The notes beneath the pieces were generated by a model. It ran no database searches and had not been told where the DNA came from. It saw nothing but the letters and a program-made list of their open reading frames with translations. A stretch of 64,000 nucleotides of DNA from positions 42,949,533-43,013,532 of the forward strand of contig NC_133970.1 in assembly GCF_031877795.1 (NCBI RefSeq), read 5' to 3'. Origin of the DNA: Strix aluco (Eukaryota; Chordata; Aves; Strigiformes; Strigidae). Of the stretch, positions 31,840 through 43,012 are shown piece by piece (the stretch's first letter is position 1; each line of letters begins with the position of its first letter). The position numbers and the translations under genes are program-made.

Positions 31840-32190
31840 CGTCTAGTATGCTCATCAGCTGATAAAATGAACTTAAAAGGCAACAGAAACTTTGCTGGGT
31901 GTGCACCCACTACCCAGGATTACCGGACCTGAGACAAAGCTGGATCCAGGGGTGGTGACCGGATTTCTTTGACTCTCTTTCTCTCCTTTCTTTTTCTTTT
32001 CTTTCCTTTCCTTTCTTTTCTTTCTTATAGATTTATTAGAGACCACATTGCTTATTATCCTTTTCCAAATTTAAATTTTTCTCTACCGCAAGTAAAACAT
32101 TTTAACCGGTCGTTTGGTGTCGTTTCACCTTAATTTAACCCGAGGGGATCACAGAACCGTTGTGATTCTCTGGGCTTCCAGTCTGGGTCA
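31840..32190 (+). repeat. Possible LTR 3' part next to ERV-32k
   Basis: The stretch has a pyrimidine tract (about 31975-32028), an AT-rich block and a TGGGTCATGACA end, with the arrangement of an LTR U5 region. The pol of ERV-32k begins abruptly right after it. No matching partner in the window, so the call is weak. Confidence 0.35.
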
Positions 32191-34759
32191 TGACAGTAAA
32201 ACACCAATTTTTGTATCTGCTAAATTCACATAGGGCATGGCTAGGAAGGGGTTTATTGGAAAATCTAGAAGCAGAAATCAAGTTTGAAAAAGGGGAAATG
32301 TCTATTAATGTGATCCCATCAAAACTAGAGGAAGGTGCGATTTACTTTATTGATAATATAGTATCTAGTATTCCAGGTGAAGTAGAGGATGCTGTGATTC
32401 CTATCGTGTGGATGAGTGGAATACCTGGACAGTCAAAGACAGCAGAACCGGTAAAGATTCAACTGAAACAGGGAGCCAGGCCGGTAAGATTGAAACAATA
32501 TCCAATTAAAATAGAAGCGAAAAGAGGGCTTGAACCTCTAGTAAATCAATTTTGCACATTTGGATTACTAATAGAATGCGAAACAAAATATAACACCCTG
32601 ATATTGCCTATAAAGAAAGCTAATGGGAAAGATTACCAGTTGGTACAGGATTTAAGAGCAATTAATAAAGTAGTAGAAGATAGACATCCTGTAGTAGCAA
32701 ACCCATATACTTTGTTAACAACACTACATGGAAAATTGAGATGGTTTACAGTGATTGATTTAAAAGATGTTTTCTTTTATATTCCCTTGAGTCAGGAGAG
32801 CCAGGAATTGTTTGCCTTTGAGTGAGAAAGCCCTGAGACCATCTGCAAAACACAACTGACTTGGACAGTGCTCCCACAATTAGCAAAAGAATTGGCACAG
32901 TGGAAAAAGACTAATTTGAAAGGGAAATTGTTGCAGGATGTTGATGATATATTAATAGCAACAGAAACTCGAGAAGAATGTGTCCAGGTGATGACTGACC
33001 TGATGAATTTTCTTGGACTGAGCAGCTATCAAGTCTCAAAGGAAAAGTCACAGATAGCTAAAGAGACCGTTTTATACTTGGGATTTGAAATTTACCAAGG
33101 ACACAGAAGTTTGAGCCGAGAAAGAAAGGAAGATATCTGTAAGCTCCCTGAACCTGGAACTCCACACAAGATGCGTGCCTTTCTGGGAATGGTCGGATGG
33201 TTCCGCCTTTGGGTTACTAATTATGGACTATTAATAAAACCGCTGTATCAACTGCTGAAAACTGCAGAGAAGAATATTCTACAATGGGACGATATGAGTA
33301 AGGCCGCATTCAAGAGACTCAAGGCATCTTTAATGAGAGCTCCAGCTTTGGGTTTACCTGACCCAACTAAAGCTTTTGAACTGTTCACACACGAGAGGCA
33401 AGGAGTAGCCCTTGGAGTTCTGACCCAATTTTTAGTCCCTGAATGGAGAGCTGTTGCTTATTTTCCCAAACAACTATACATCACTAGCCAAAGATGGCCA
33501 GGGTGTCTGAGAGCAGTAGCTGCAACTGTGATATTGATTACCGAGGCCCAGAAATTGACTTTGGGTCAGAAAATGCTCCCCATTCGTTACTGGCAGTACT
33601 GGAACAAAAGGGAGGACATTGGCTATCTCCGAGCCGAATGTTGAAGTATCAGGTTGCCTTATTAGAACAGGACGATGTGAACCTGAAAACAACTGCCATT
33701 GTTAATCCAGCTATATTTTTATCCTCTTCAAATCCAGAAGGTGTTCCTGAACATGACTGTCTGCAAACCATCGATGAAGTCTATTCCAGCAGGACGGATT
33801 TAAAAGAGCAACCACTTTTGGATGCAGACTGGGACTTATATACTGATGGAAGTTTCATACAGAACAGAATGAGGAAAACACGATATGCTGTGGTTACAGC
33901 AGACGCCATTATAGAGGCAGAGGCGCTGCCCTCAGATGTCTCTGCACAGAAGGCTGAGCTTATAGCCTTGACCAGAGCACTGGAATTAAGTCAAGAAAAG
34001 AAAGTAAATGTGTGGACAGACTCAAAGTATGCTTTTAGTGTGGTACATGCTCATGGGGCTATTTGGAAAGAAAGAGGACTTTTGGCCTCCCAAGGAAGTG
34101 AAATAAAACATGCAAGCCAAATTCTGAAACTATTGGAAGCCATCCATCTGCCCGCGCAAGTGGCAGTTATGCATTGTAAAGCTCATCAGAAAGGAGATAA
34201 TGATGCTGCCGTGCGAGGAAATCAATTGGCTGACAAAGCAGCAAAAGAAGTGGCCACAGCAAAAATTCTAGCCTTGATTCCTGAAAAAGTACCAAGGATA
34301 TTGGACCAAACCCCGCATTATGAAGAACATGATAGAAAATTTATTAGCGATTTGGGGGCAAAGGAACAGAAAGACAGCTGGGCAATAACCCCTCAAAGTC
34401 AAATAATACTCATCCCTAGTCTAATGAGAGAGGTGGCTGCAAAAGAGCACGAAGCCACTCACTGGGGTACAGAAAGTCTGATTAAACATTTAAGGAAAAC
34501 CTTACTTAGTAGATATATGGGAGAGACTGTAAAATCAGTAGTTGAAAAATGTGAGATCTGTAAAGCAAATAATCCTAACACAGGAAAGAGAGCAATTTTA
34601 GGGATAATAAAACCAGGAATAACCCCAGGGGAATATTGGCAAAGAGACTTCACTGAATTACCAAGGACGGGAGGTTATAAGTATCTCCTAGTCTTGGTGG
34701 ACACATTTAGTGGATGGCTAGAGGCCTACCCCTGTCGCACCAATATGGCACGTGAGGTA
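32191..34759 (+). pseudogene. pol of ERV-32k: protease end, RT, RNase H, integrase start
   Basis: The frame 32190-32825 gives the end of protease and the fingers of reverse transcriptase to FAFE, where a TGA at 32823-32825 replaces the expected Trp codon. After a small deletion the frame 32868-33644 continues; the catalytic box reads DVDD instead of YVDD or YMDD, so polymerase activity is lost. A further shift near 33500-33640 leads to 33494-34816 with RNase H (DLYTDGSFIQ, VWTDSKYAFSVVHAHG) and the integrase zinc domain (HEATHWG, CEICKAN) and first core Asp (RDFTELP). Reading stops at the CR1 insertion. The gene is clearly dead. Confidence 0.88.
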
Positions 34760-35588
34760 GTGCTCTACAGAGAGACTTGGATAGATTGGATCGATGGGCC
34801 AATGTTAACGGGATGAGCTTCAACAAGGCCAAGTGCCAGGTCCTGCACTTGGGCCACAACAACCCCATGCATGGCTACAGGCTTGGGGAGGTGTGGCTGG
34901 AGAGCTGTGTGGAAGAGAAGGATCTGGGGGTTCTAATTGACAAGCAGCTGAACATGAGCCAGCAGTGTGCCCAGGTGGCCAAGAAAGCCAACGGCATCCT
35001 GGCTTGTATTAGAAATAGTGTGACCAGCAGAAGTAGGGAGGTGATAGTCCCCCTGTACTCTGCACTGGTGAGGCCACACCTGGAGTATTGTGTCCAGTTT
35101 TGGGCACCTCAATACGAGAGAGATATCGAGGTGCTGGAGTGAGTGCAGAGGAGGGCAACGAGGCTGGGGAAGGGCCTGGAGAATAAATCCTGTGAGGAGC
35201 GATTGAAGGAGCTGGGACTGTTTATTTTGAGGAAGAGAAGGCTGAGGGGAGACCTCATCACTCTCTACAACTACCTGAAAGGACATTGTAGAGAGGTTGG
35301 TGCTGGTCTCTTCTCACAGGTAATTAGCAATAGAACAAGAGGGAATGGCTTTAAACTCCAACAGGGGAGGTTTAGACTGGACATTAGGAAAAAATTTTTC
35401 AGAGAAAGAGTGGTCAGACAGTGGAATAGGCTGCCCAGGGAGGTGGTGGAGTCACCATCCCTGGATGTGTTTAAGGATCATTTAGATGAGATGTTGGGGG
35501 ATATGGTGTAGGGGAGAACTTTGTAGAGTAGGGCTGATGGTTGGACGCAATGATCCCAAGGGTCTTTTCCAACCTGAATGATTCTGTA
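34760..35588 (+). mobile_element. CR1 3' fragment inserted in ERV-32k integrase
   Basis: A 5'-truncated CR1 starting in the reverse transcriptase C-terminal part ([15 protein letters not shown]), with frames 34777-35142 and 35143-35511 separated by a TGA at 35140-35142. It ends with the CR1 tail CCAACCTGAATGATTCTGTA. GTAGT is found on both sides (about 34754-34758 and 35586-35590), possibly a short target duplication. The integrase reading frame resumes after it. Confidence 0.9.
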
Positions 35589-36281
35589 GTAAAACAAATG
35601 CTAAATCAAATATTACCCCGGTTTGGTGTACCAGCAGGTATGTCTTCAGATAGCGGTCCCCATTTTGTTGCAGAAATGGTTAAAAAGATGGGAGAATATC
35701 TGGGAGTTAAGTGGTATTTGCATACCCCTTACGGACCTCAAGCTAGTGGAAAGGTAGAACGCACGAATCAGATCCTCAAATTGCAATTGAGGAAGATATG
35801 TCAAGAAAATTCTTTAACATGGTTACAAGCTTTACCAATAACTTCGTTAAGAATACGAATACAACCAGGAAGAAACTGTGTGAGTCCTTAGGAATTAATA
35901 TATGGGTGACCTTACCAATTGCCTTTTGTTCCTGGAGATTTATTTTTACAGGGAAGGCAGGATCTCAGACAACACCTGCTGGCTTTGGGCAAGACTCTCC
36001 AGAAACTCCATAACCAAGTGGTCCTACACCAACCAAGTGGACTAGACATTCCAGCGCATCCATTTCAGCCAGGAGTCTGGGTTTGTGTCAAGACATGGAA
36101 GGGCGAACCACTAAGAGCTAAGTGGCAAGGACCCTTCCAGGTCTTGTTGACTACCTACACTGCCCTGAAGGTGACTGAAAAAGGACCTTGGGTACACTAT
36201 TCTAGAGTTAAGAGAGCTACAGCCCCATGGACAGTAGAACAGAAGTCACCCTTTACTTTAAAATTTACTAAACATTCCTGA
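35589..36281 (+). pseudogene. Integrase core and C-terminus of ERV-32k
   Basis: The sequence continues integrase with SSDSGPHFV (second core Asp) and GPQASGKVERTNQ (core Glu), then a stop at 35889-35891. A different frame (35919-36281) holds the C-terminal SH3-like block QPGVWVCVKTWKGEPL and WQGPFQVLLTTYTALKV and ends VHYSRVKRA. This matches the gammaretroviral integrase plan. At least one frame break separates core and tail. Confidence 0.85.
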
Positions 36282-36314
36282 GTGGGCAATCATGATTAAG
36301 TTTCATGTTTTGAC

Positions 36315-37790
36315 ATGACAATTATGGTAGCCATGAGTCAACTTGGACAGATCAGTTGGGACCAAAACTTAAATGAAAACTTGATTCTGACTTTGGTACA
36401 AGGGTTTAGTAGAATGCATAATTGTACCAGTGTTACAGCATGTATCCCAATTCCTCATTCAGCTAGTCAGCCTATCCCGTGGGGTATTATACCAATGAAT
36501 TCATCCTTATTGGAGGAATATGAAAACATCACAAAAGCCTTTAAACAGGCTAACATCTCTTATTATTTAGACAAAGGAAACAACTGTAGACAAAGAGGCA
36601 GTGATGTCTTACAAGATGCTACTCCCTGGAGATCAGGAGATAATAGGACAGTCTTCGGAAGGGGTTCAGCAGAACAATGTCCCAGAGGATCACAACCCTT
36701 AAATGCCCAGTTTTTGCAAATATCATCAGCAGCTTCCGGTGGACAGGCTGAAGGATTATTGAAACTCCGCGTTACTACTAATGAAGTGTCTGATGTGACC
36801 ACTGCTCCGGAATGCATGGTCCTTAAGAAAAAATTCAGAACCTGGACCAGACCTTGGGAAGGGTATTGGAAATATATAGGAAATGTAGAGTAGTGCTTTA
36901 ATTGGGGCACAAAGCCTACTTATAACGTTAATAGAGCCAATTGGAGGTGCCCCAATGTCATAAATCATAGTAAAATGTCGATCCTAAATTCTACCCTGAT
37001 GATGATGGAAAACTGTAAGAAACAAAATGAAGATTGCGAACAAGAAATTCCATCTCCAGGTTACACGACATGGGTCACATCGGATGGACATTGGGCTACC
37101 CAGCTACAGCTTAGTATGGCTGTAACTAGACAAGTAACTTTAGGATTACTGACTCTGTGTCCTACATGGAAAAGGAGTCCAATTAAAGCCCAATATTGGG
37201 GATGTATTGAAAGGGATACTGAAACAGAAAAAGACCTTGATACTTGGACAGGGCCTTCCACAGCTGTACAACCTTAATGGGGATTCCAAAGTTTCCTGTT
37301 ACCAGGACTAATGGCTTTAGAAAATCGAGTACTGATAGAAAATTTGACTTGGCAAGTGGAAACTCTGTCAAGAGCCACTCAAAAGGGATTCCAAATTATT
37401 AATAAACAGGTCCAAACTAATACTAAAATGACTTCACAAAATAGATTAGCCTTAGACTTGCTATTAGTTAAAGAGCAAGGAGTGTGTGGATATCTTAAGT
37501 TAGACAAAGAACACTGCTGTATCCACATCCCAAACATCACCGATGACCTGCAAGAACAAATAGTTAAGATGAAAAAGTAGCAGAAGATAGCAGGGCGATC
37601 AGGGATGCAGCAGAAAATAGTTGGCTCAACAAAATCCTCCAGGAATTAGGTGGATGATCTCTAAAAGGATGGCTAGCCACATTGTTGGAAGGGATGATTT
37701 GTGTAGTTATAATTATAGCTATTATAGGAATCTGTATAGGTTGTACTAAAAGAATCATTGAGAAAAATATTTGGAAGTAGTAAGAAAATC
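36315..37790 (+). pseudogene. env of ERV-32k, decayed
   Basis: The first frame (36315-36893) begins in surface-subunit sequence with several Asn-linked glycosylation sites, without a clear signal peptide. The second (36975-37277) continues the surface subunit. The third (37311-37580) is the transmembrane subunit, with ALENRVLIENLTWQVE, SQNRLALDLLLVKEQ and a Cys block C-x9-CC (GVCGYLKLDKEHCC), longer than the C-x6-CC of the other two env genes here. A hydrophobic anchor is coded near 37690-37750 after a stop. No accessory frame is visible between pol and env. Confidence 0.75.
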
Positions 37791-37968
37791 TAACTCTTGG
37801 CTACCAAATGGACATGGTTGAAAAACCTGTTTATAATGATCACAGTGATAATCTGTTTCTGTGTTTTAGTGCATATCATGATTTAATGTTGTAACACTTG
37901 TTAGGATCAAACATGGAGATTGATATCGAATGAGACTTACAAGTTATTACATTATCCTATAAGTCTCA

Positions 37969-37980
37969 AAGGGGGGGAAA
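37969..37980 (+). other. Polypurine tract of ERV-32k
   Basis: AAAGGGGGGGAAA directly precedes the LTR start TGTAAGCC. Confidence 0.88.
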
Positions 37981-38620
37981 TGTAAGCCAAAACGTCTTGC
38001 TAACATTTTTTTTTCTTCTCCATCTTGCTTTTCATCTTGATAAATATTTTTTACTGAGAATGAAGTAGGTCAGTGTCAATGTAGCTTCTGGTATGTGCAG
38101 ACACAGCTGAAGGTTGGTGCTTTCGTGAAGAAGAAAGGGGTTTGAAGATAAGACAGTAATAAATAAGACAGTCAGGGCCTATTCTTGAAGATAACAGGAA
38201 CAAGGATGGGACAAATTAAAACAAACCATCTCAAGACACAACACAGCTACACAACAACTCCTAAACAGACCTTTGTGAGCATGTGTGAGCACTGAGGTCA
38301 ACCAGCAGACACGGTGAGGAAGACTGCCAATGACCACCAGGGACCCCTCGAGACCACCACCCAGCAAGAAAGCACATGCGTAATTAGGATGCAGATATTG
38401 GAATTAGTTCCAGGAAATCTAATGCATATGTAACTCATTTCTCGGAAAAGTTATGAATATGCATAATCTCACTGTATATTAGCTGCCACTTATAGATCTG
38501 GGGTGCGCTCACCTTTGTGAAGCTATTCGTGTGTGCGCCCAGTGCTGCAATAAAGAATGCCTGCTTTCTAAATTCCAAAACGAGTCTTAGAGAGTTCCTC
38601 TGCCAGCTTTTACGGTAACA
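37981..38620 (+). repeat. 3' LTR of ERV-32k
   Basis: Begins TGTAAGCCAAAACG and ends CTTTTACGGTAACA. AATAAAG near 38551 is the polyadenylation signal. The same family lies in reverse at 47452-48075; the two are close in sequence over their whole length. Confidence 0.9.
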
Positions 38621-38840
38621 ATTTAGTCAACAACTTAAATATATTGGGTCAAAGGAGTGGGAAAAGGGTGGTGTCCTTTAACCTAATTTGAATCTTCTGT
38701 TGTCATGCTTGTTGCAACAAATATTGCCAGTCTCCCTTGCTCCAGGCATCCTTTCTGTTCTGTATCTAATCGTTAGCCTTCTATAATCCTACCTAATGTA
38801 ATGCAGCTTGAGCTACTGCGTATGAATCTGTATATATGCT

Positions 38841-40201
38841 CTATGCACCTGCTTTTACTGCTATCACAGTGCAGAGTTCCCCCACCTGAGCATTCCTTTC
38901 TCCTTCTACTTCCCAGACATTCATGCTTACTTCTAAGGCTGTGACTTTATACTGCCATTTGCCTTCCTCAAATTTTGCAGAGGCATCAGTAAACCACACC
39001 CCATCTGTATTTGCAAGGGAAAGTTCTGGGGCTTTGGAAAAAGGGGAAGGATATGTGGGATCCTCTATATTTGGTATCTTTACTTCTAGTTGATTTCTTA
39101 TAATTTGCTTGGGACCTTCCATGACTTTTGAGTCTTCACAAAACCATGTTACAAATGTCTGCCATTTTAAGTGTGTCATAGACCATGCTGTTTCTTCTAG
39201 GGGAGGTGCATGCAAAATGTAATTCAGTACCATAAATGGTCCACTTAAAGTCGTGTGTTTTCCTCGCAATAGCTAGTCCTGCTCTTTGAGTACAGAATAC
39301 AACACGCCTTTTTCCAGTGGGGTATATCTTTGTTCTCCCCCCTTATACTCTTGCAAGCCGAACCCCACCTTCCTCTTTCCACCTTCATTCTGCTGATAGA
39401 TTTCCCAACTTAGAGCAGAGTGACTGAACTCCCAGAGTATTTCAAATGGGGAATTAGGGTCAATAGTCCCCAAAGACTGATAGAGTGACAGCTCAGAGAT
39501 GAGTTTGCACAGTGCAGCTTCATGACGGGGGTCCGTTCCCATGACACCCCTTTTCTCAACAGGTTATACAGGGGTTTGGCTAAATTGTTAAATCCAGGTA
39601 CGTGTTTACACCAGTAACATAGCAAGCCCATAATTTTTCAAAGCCTTATCTTTAGGTGAGGGTAGTGTAAGTAACAATTTTAAACCATCCTCAGGTATAC
39701 CTTGTTGCTCCCCTTCCCATTGCATTCCTAAAAAGGTAACAGTATGAGAGGGACCCTGTTGTTTGCTATCGGGGACCTCTAAACCAAGTTTCCTCAGCGC
39801 TTGTAGAACTGAATCCATAGCAGTGTGGACTTCTGCGTGAATGATGATGATTGATACATTACTCCAGAGGGAAGTTCAGTGGCAAGGGTAGCATGAGTAA
39901 TCATGGGGCTATGCTTAAATCCTTGAGGCAAATGGGTAAAAGTATACTTCATGCCCTGCCAAGTAAAGGCAAGCTGCTGTTTGTCCTCTGGGTGGAGTGG
40001 TACCATAAAAAACATGTCTTCAACATCTAGGGCAGCCAGCCAAGTATGGTTTTGTTGCAAGATATGTCCCATGGCAAGGCAGCATGGCTGTGCAGAGACC
40101 TGCCTAAACGCTTGTTTAACATTAAAGAAACAACCTTCCTTCTTAGTAATACAGCTGAGAGAGAATGGGTTTCTCTGCCTTCTCCCTAAACCTGGTCTCA
40201 T
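38841..40201 (-). pseudogene. pol fragment of ERV-Lys3: reverse transcriptase and RNase H start
   Basis: The minus-strand frame 40201-39794 has reverse transcriptase blocks LDVEDMFFMVPL and YTFTHLPQGFKHSP. Frames 39818-39606, 39631-39410 and 39542-39273 continue through thumb and connection (VTFLGMQW, YTPLEKGVLYSVLK). The frame 39269-38841 reaches RNase H at GVWFTDASAKFEEGKWQYK. The catalytic YxDD box is lost in a gap near 39840. The RNase H start closely resembles that of ERV-51k at 63580-63620, so the two pol genes are of one clade, distinct from ERV-His. Confidence 0.8.
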
Positions 40202-40701
40202 CTTACACTGTAATAAAAAGCTGTGTGATAGGGTATTGTAATTTTGATGCAGTACAGTCTGTCACATAAATGTAAGTGGGGCAGGAAGAACCCACAAGAC
40301 ATGATATGATTCAGAACCAAACCTTTGGAGACATTCAAGGAGCAGGTCAGTGGTGATCAGGTGATCAAGGTTGCCCTCCATCATTTTCTCTTAGCCTTGG
40401 ACTTCAACCTTCCATCTCTCAGATATCAGTTTGACTTGCCTTATGTACTTCACAACAGAGATCAAGTTGCATATTCCATGACCCAAGCCATGAGTCTAAG
40501 TATATTAAACCCATTACCCTTAATTAGTTAATTAATTACCTCACCCATCAGAAGAGGAAAGAGATGCAGAGTGGAATGAAGTTAACTGGTGCTGATTTGG
40601 CAATAGTTATAATTTTGCATCTCTAAAACATTTAGCTAACATGATGATGAAGTGTTTTATGAATATTCCATATTTTACAGCTTCAAAAAATACATATAGT
40701 G

Positions 40702-42267
40702 TGTGGTGGTGCAATTCCATCCCCCCCCTCCCCCTCCCCCCCCCCCCCCCGGGGCCACATACCAACCTGGGGAGGTAAGGACTGCTAATGGCAGTAAACA
40801 AGAGTGTAAGGTGCCCCTTTGACGAGCCTGGCTCCTGCTCTCCCTATCGCTTGGGAACGGTTATAACAGCCCGTCACCTCCTGACAGCCTGGTACACCTG
40901 TACCTGGGATGTGGTCAAGGGAGAACAATAAGAGAACTGCATGTCCATCAACTTCTTGCACAACTGGCGGAAGACACCAGAATACTTCATTGTTTGAGCT
41001 GGGCCAGCGTGAAAAGTACCTGACTAAAGTCAATTATCTTGGACCCTGTAAACAGCGACCCCAAGTGAGACCCTTTGAGCTCTCCTGGACCGCAGCAGGC
41101 CTGTGACCAACATCTCCCCTGGGTTGGGACACCTCTCAGGTATCAACTCCTTGAGGTACCATCCACTGATAGAGCCAACAGGAGGCCAGGGTGAAGTCGA
41201 ACCGCTCAAGTCTTAGTTATCGCCCATTGAGGAACGCTGATGAACTGTGAGTATTTACTCTGAACTCAGGAGGAGGGAAATTTTAACTTTGAGCTAGCTT
41301 CTGTTTCACCCGCTCTCTCTCTGCTTACTGATGTGTTTGGGTATACACAGTTATTTTCACAAGTGTGGGGACTGTGGTGGTTTGACCTTGGCTAAATGCC
41401 AGGTACCCACCAAGTCGCTCTATCACTTTCCCCCCCTTCCTTTTTTTTTCTCAACAGGGCAAAGATGGGAAAGAAAATAAGATAGGAAAACAAAACAACC
41501 CTTGTGGGTAAAACAAAAGCAGTTTTAATATAAGCAAAGCGAAGCAAAGGTCCGCGCACGGAAGCAAAAAAAGAAAACAGATTTATTCTCTACTTCCCAT
41601 TAACAGACAACGTCGGGCCTTCTCAGGAAGCAGGGCTCCCATACGCGGAGGGGTTGCCTCGGAGGACCAAGGGTGACCCCACCCCCTTCCTCCTTTTTCC
41701 CAGCTTTATACTGAGCAGACGTCATATGGTATGGAATATCCCTTTGGTCAGTTCGGGTCAGCTGTCCTGGCTGTGTCCCCTCCCAAGATCTTGCCCACCC
41801 CGTCCCACTGTGGGGGGGAAAATGTCGGAAAGAGCCTTGGTGCTGTGTAAGCACTACTCAGGAGTAGCCACAACACCAGTGTGCTATCAACACCCTGCCA
41901 GCTCCCAACATCAAACACAGCACCATGAAGGCTGCTACAGGAGAAAACCAATTCTGGCTCAGCCAGACCCAGTACAGGGGACATACTTATTCCACTGGAT
42001 CCAAATACTTTTGTCTGTCTGTGTGTTTGTACGTCTTGTGTTTGTGAATGTGCATGTATATATGTATTGATTTAAGGCACCATATAGTAAGTTAGTGTGA
42101 ATCTTGTCATCTTTGAATCTGTAGTTAAGTCACTATTTTAATTATAACATATTTTACTGAATTATTTTGTAAATATTTAAATTGGATAATGATTAAGTGC
42201 TGCTAGCCATTAATAAATGTTGATTTGCTGCTAAATCATTACCGTGTTAATACTTTCATCCCCAACA
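40702..42267 (+). repeat. Solo LTR-D with nested LTR-B
   Basis: Begins TGTGGTGGTGCAATTCC and ends ATCCCCAACA, flanked by TAGTG at 40697-40701 and 42268-42272. Without the nested LTR-B it is about 956 bp. A long C-run lies near 40723-40750. The same family occurs in reverse at 51184-52065 as the 3' LTR of ERV-51k. Confidence 0.88.
41373..41976 (-). repeat. Solo LTR-B copy 2, nested in LTR-D
   Basis: A 604-bp copy of the LTR at 20773-21382, flanked by GGGGAC at 41367-41372 and 41977-41982. The clean 6-bp duplication confirms both edges. Confidence 0.93.
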
Positions 42268-42329
42268 TAGTGTAATACTGCTTCTAGTATAGAAACAGCC
42301 ATTACCAAAATGTATGAAAAATTCCCAAG

Positions 42330-42762
42330 TGTTGTGGTTTGAACTCAGCCGGTAGCAAAACGCCACGTGGCCAGTTGTTTATTCCCAACCCCCCCAGTGA
42401 AATAGGAGAGGGACAAAAAAGAAGAAATTTGTAGGTTAAATAAAAAAAAAATAATAGCAAAACCAACAGTAATGAAAGTAGTCCAAAACAGGTAAAATGC
42501 AGTAGTGGCTCACCGAGTGGTGACTGGTACAGAGCCCGTCCCCAGCAGCAATCTCAACTGCAGCAGAGAAACTCCACCCAGCCGATCCGGAAACAGAAAA
42601 CAAAACACACAATGCCTGTGAGAGAGCACGCGCCCAACTATATGCTGAGCTTTGATGTCACATGACATAGAATGCTCCAAGGATCGATCAGGACCCAGCC
42701 CTTCAGCTGTGCTCCCTCTCAGCCCATGGAAAGATAACTCTATCCTGGCCAAAACCAGGACA
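42330..42762 (-). repeat. Solo LTR, same family as the ERV-Lys12 LTR
   Basis: On the minus strand it starts TGTCCTGGTTTTGGCCAGG and ends GTTCAAACCACAACA, flanked by CCAAG at 42325-42329 and 42763-42767. Length is 433 bp. Confidence 0.92.
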
Positions 42763-43012
42763 CCAAGCCTACAGAGTCAACACGCCATAGGAAAGCAAAG
42801 CTGAGAGTAAATACAAGTAAAGTTTGTATCAGGGAAGTTTCAGTCTCATTTTATTTGATTTACTAGAATTAATAGAAAATCTAATCAAACAGACTTTAAG
42901 AATGAAAAAGATCACAAATACGCAGAGTTTCTGTTCCTTGTTAATCTGAATATGTTTTCATACTTACATTCATATGACAAGTAGCTTTGATTTTCCCCTG
43001 ATAAGCAAATGG

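Larger units (their letters stand above)
32191..38620 (+). mobile_element. ERV-32k: decayed class-I-like ERV, 5'-truncated
   Basis: It starts inside the protease end (WLGRGLLENL, near 32238), continues with reverse transcriptase, RNase H and integrase, then env, polypurine tract and a 3' LTR. gag and the 5' LTR are missing. Pol sequence is recognisably closer to ERV-His (for example the RLKQYPIK block) than to ERV-Trp. A CR1 fragment (34760-35588) interrupts integrase. Confidence 0.88.

Noticed and set aside
38179..38367. 62-codon frame repeated at 47705-47893
   Set aside because: Near-identical frames lie in the two copies of one LTR family and on the antisense strand of the LTR, so they reflect the LTR repeat and not a gene family.
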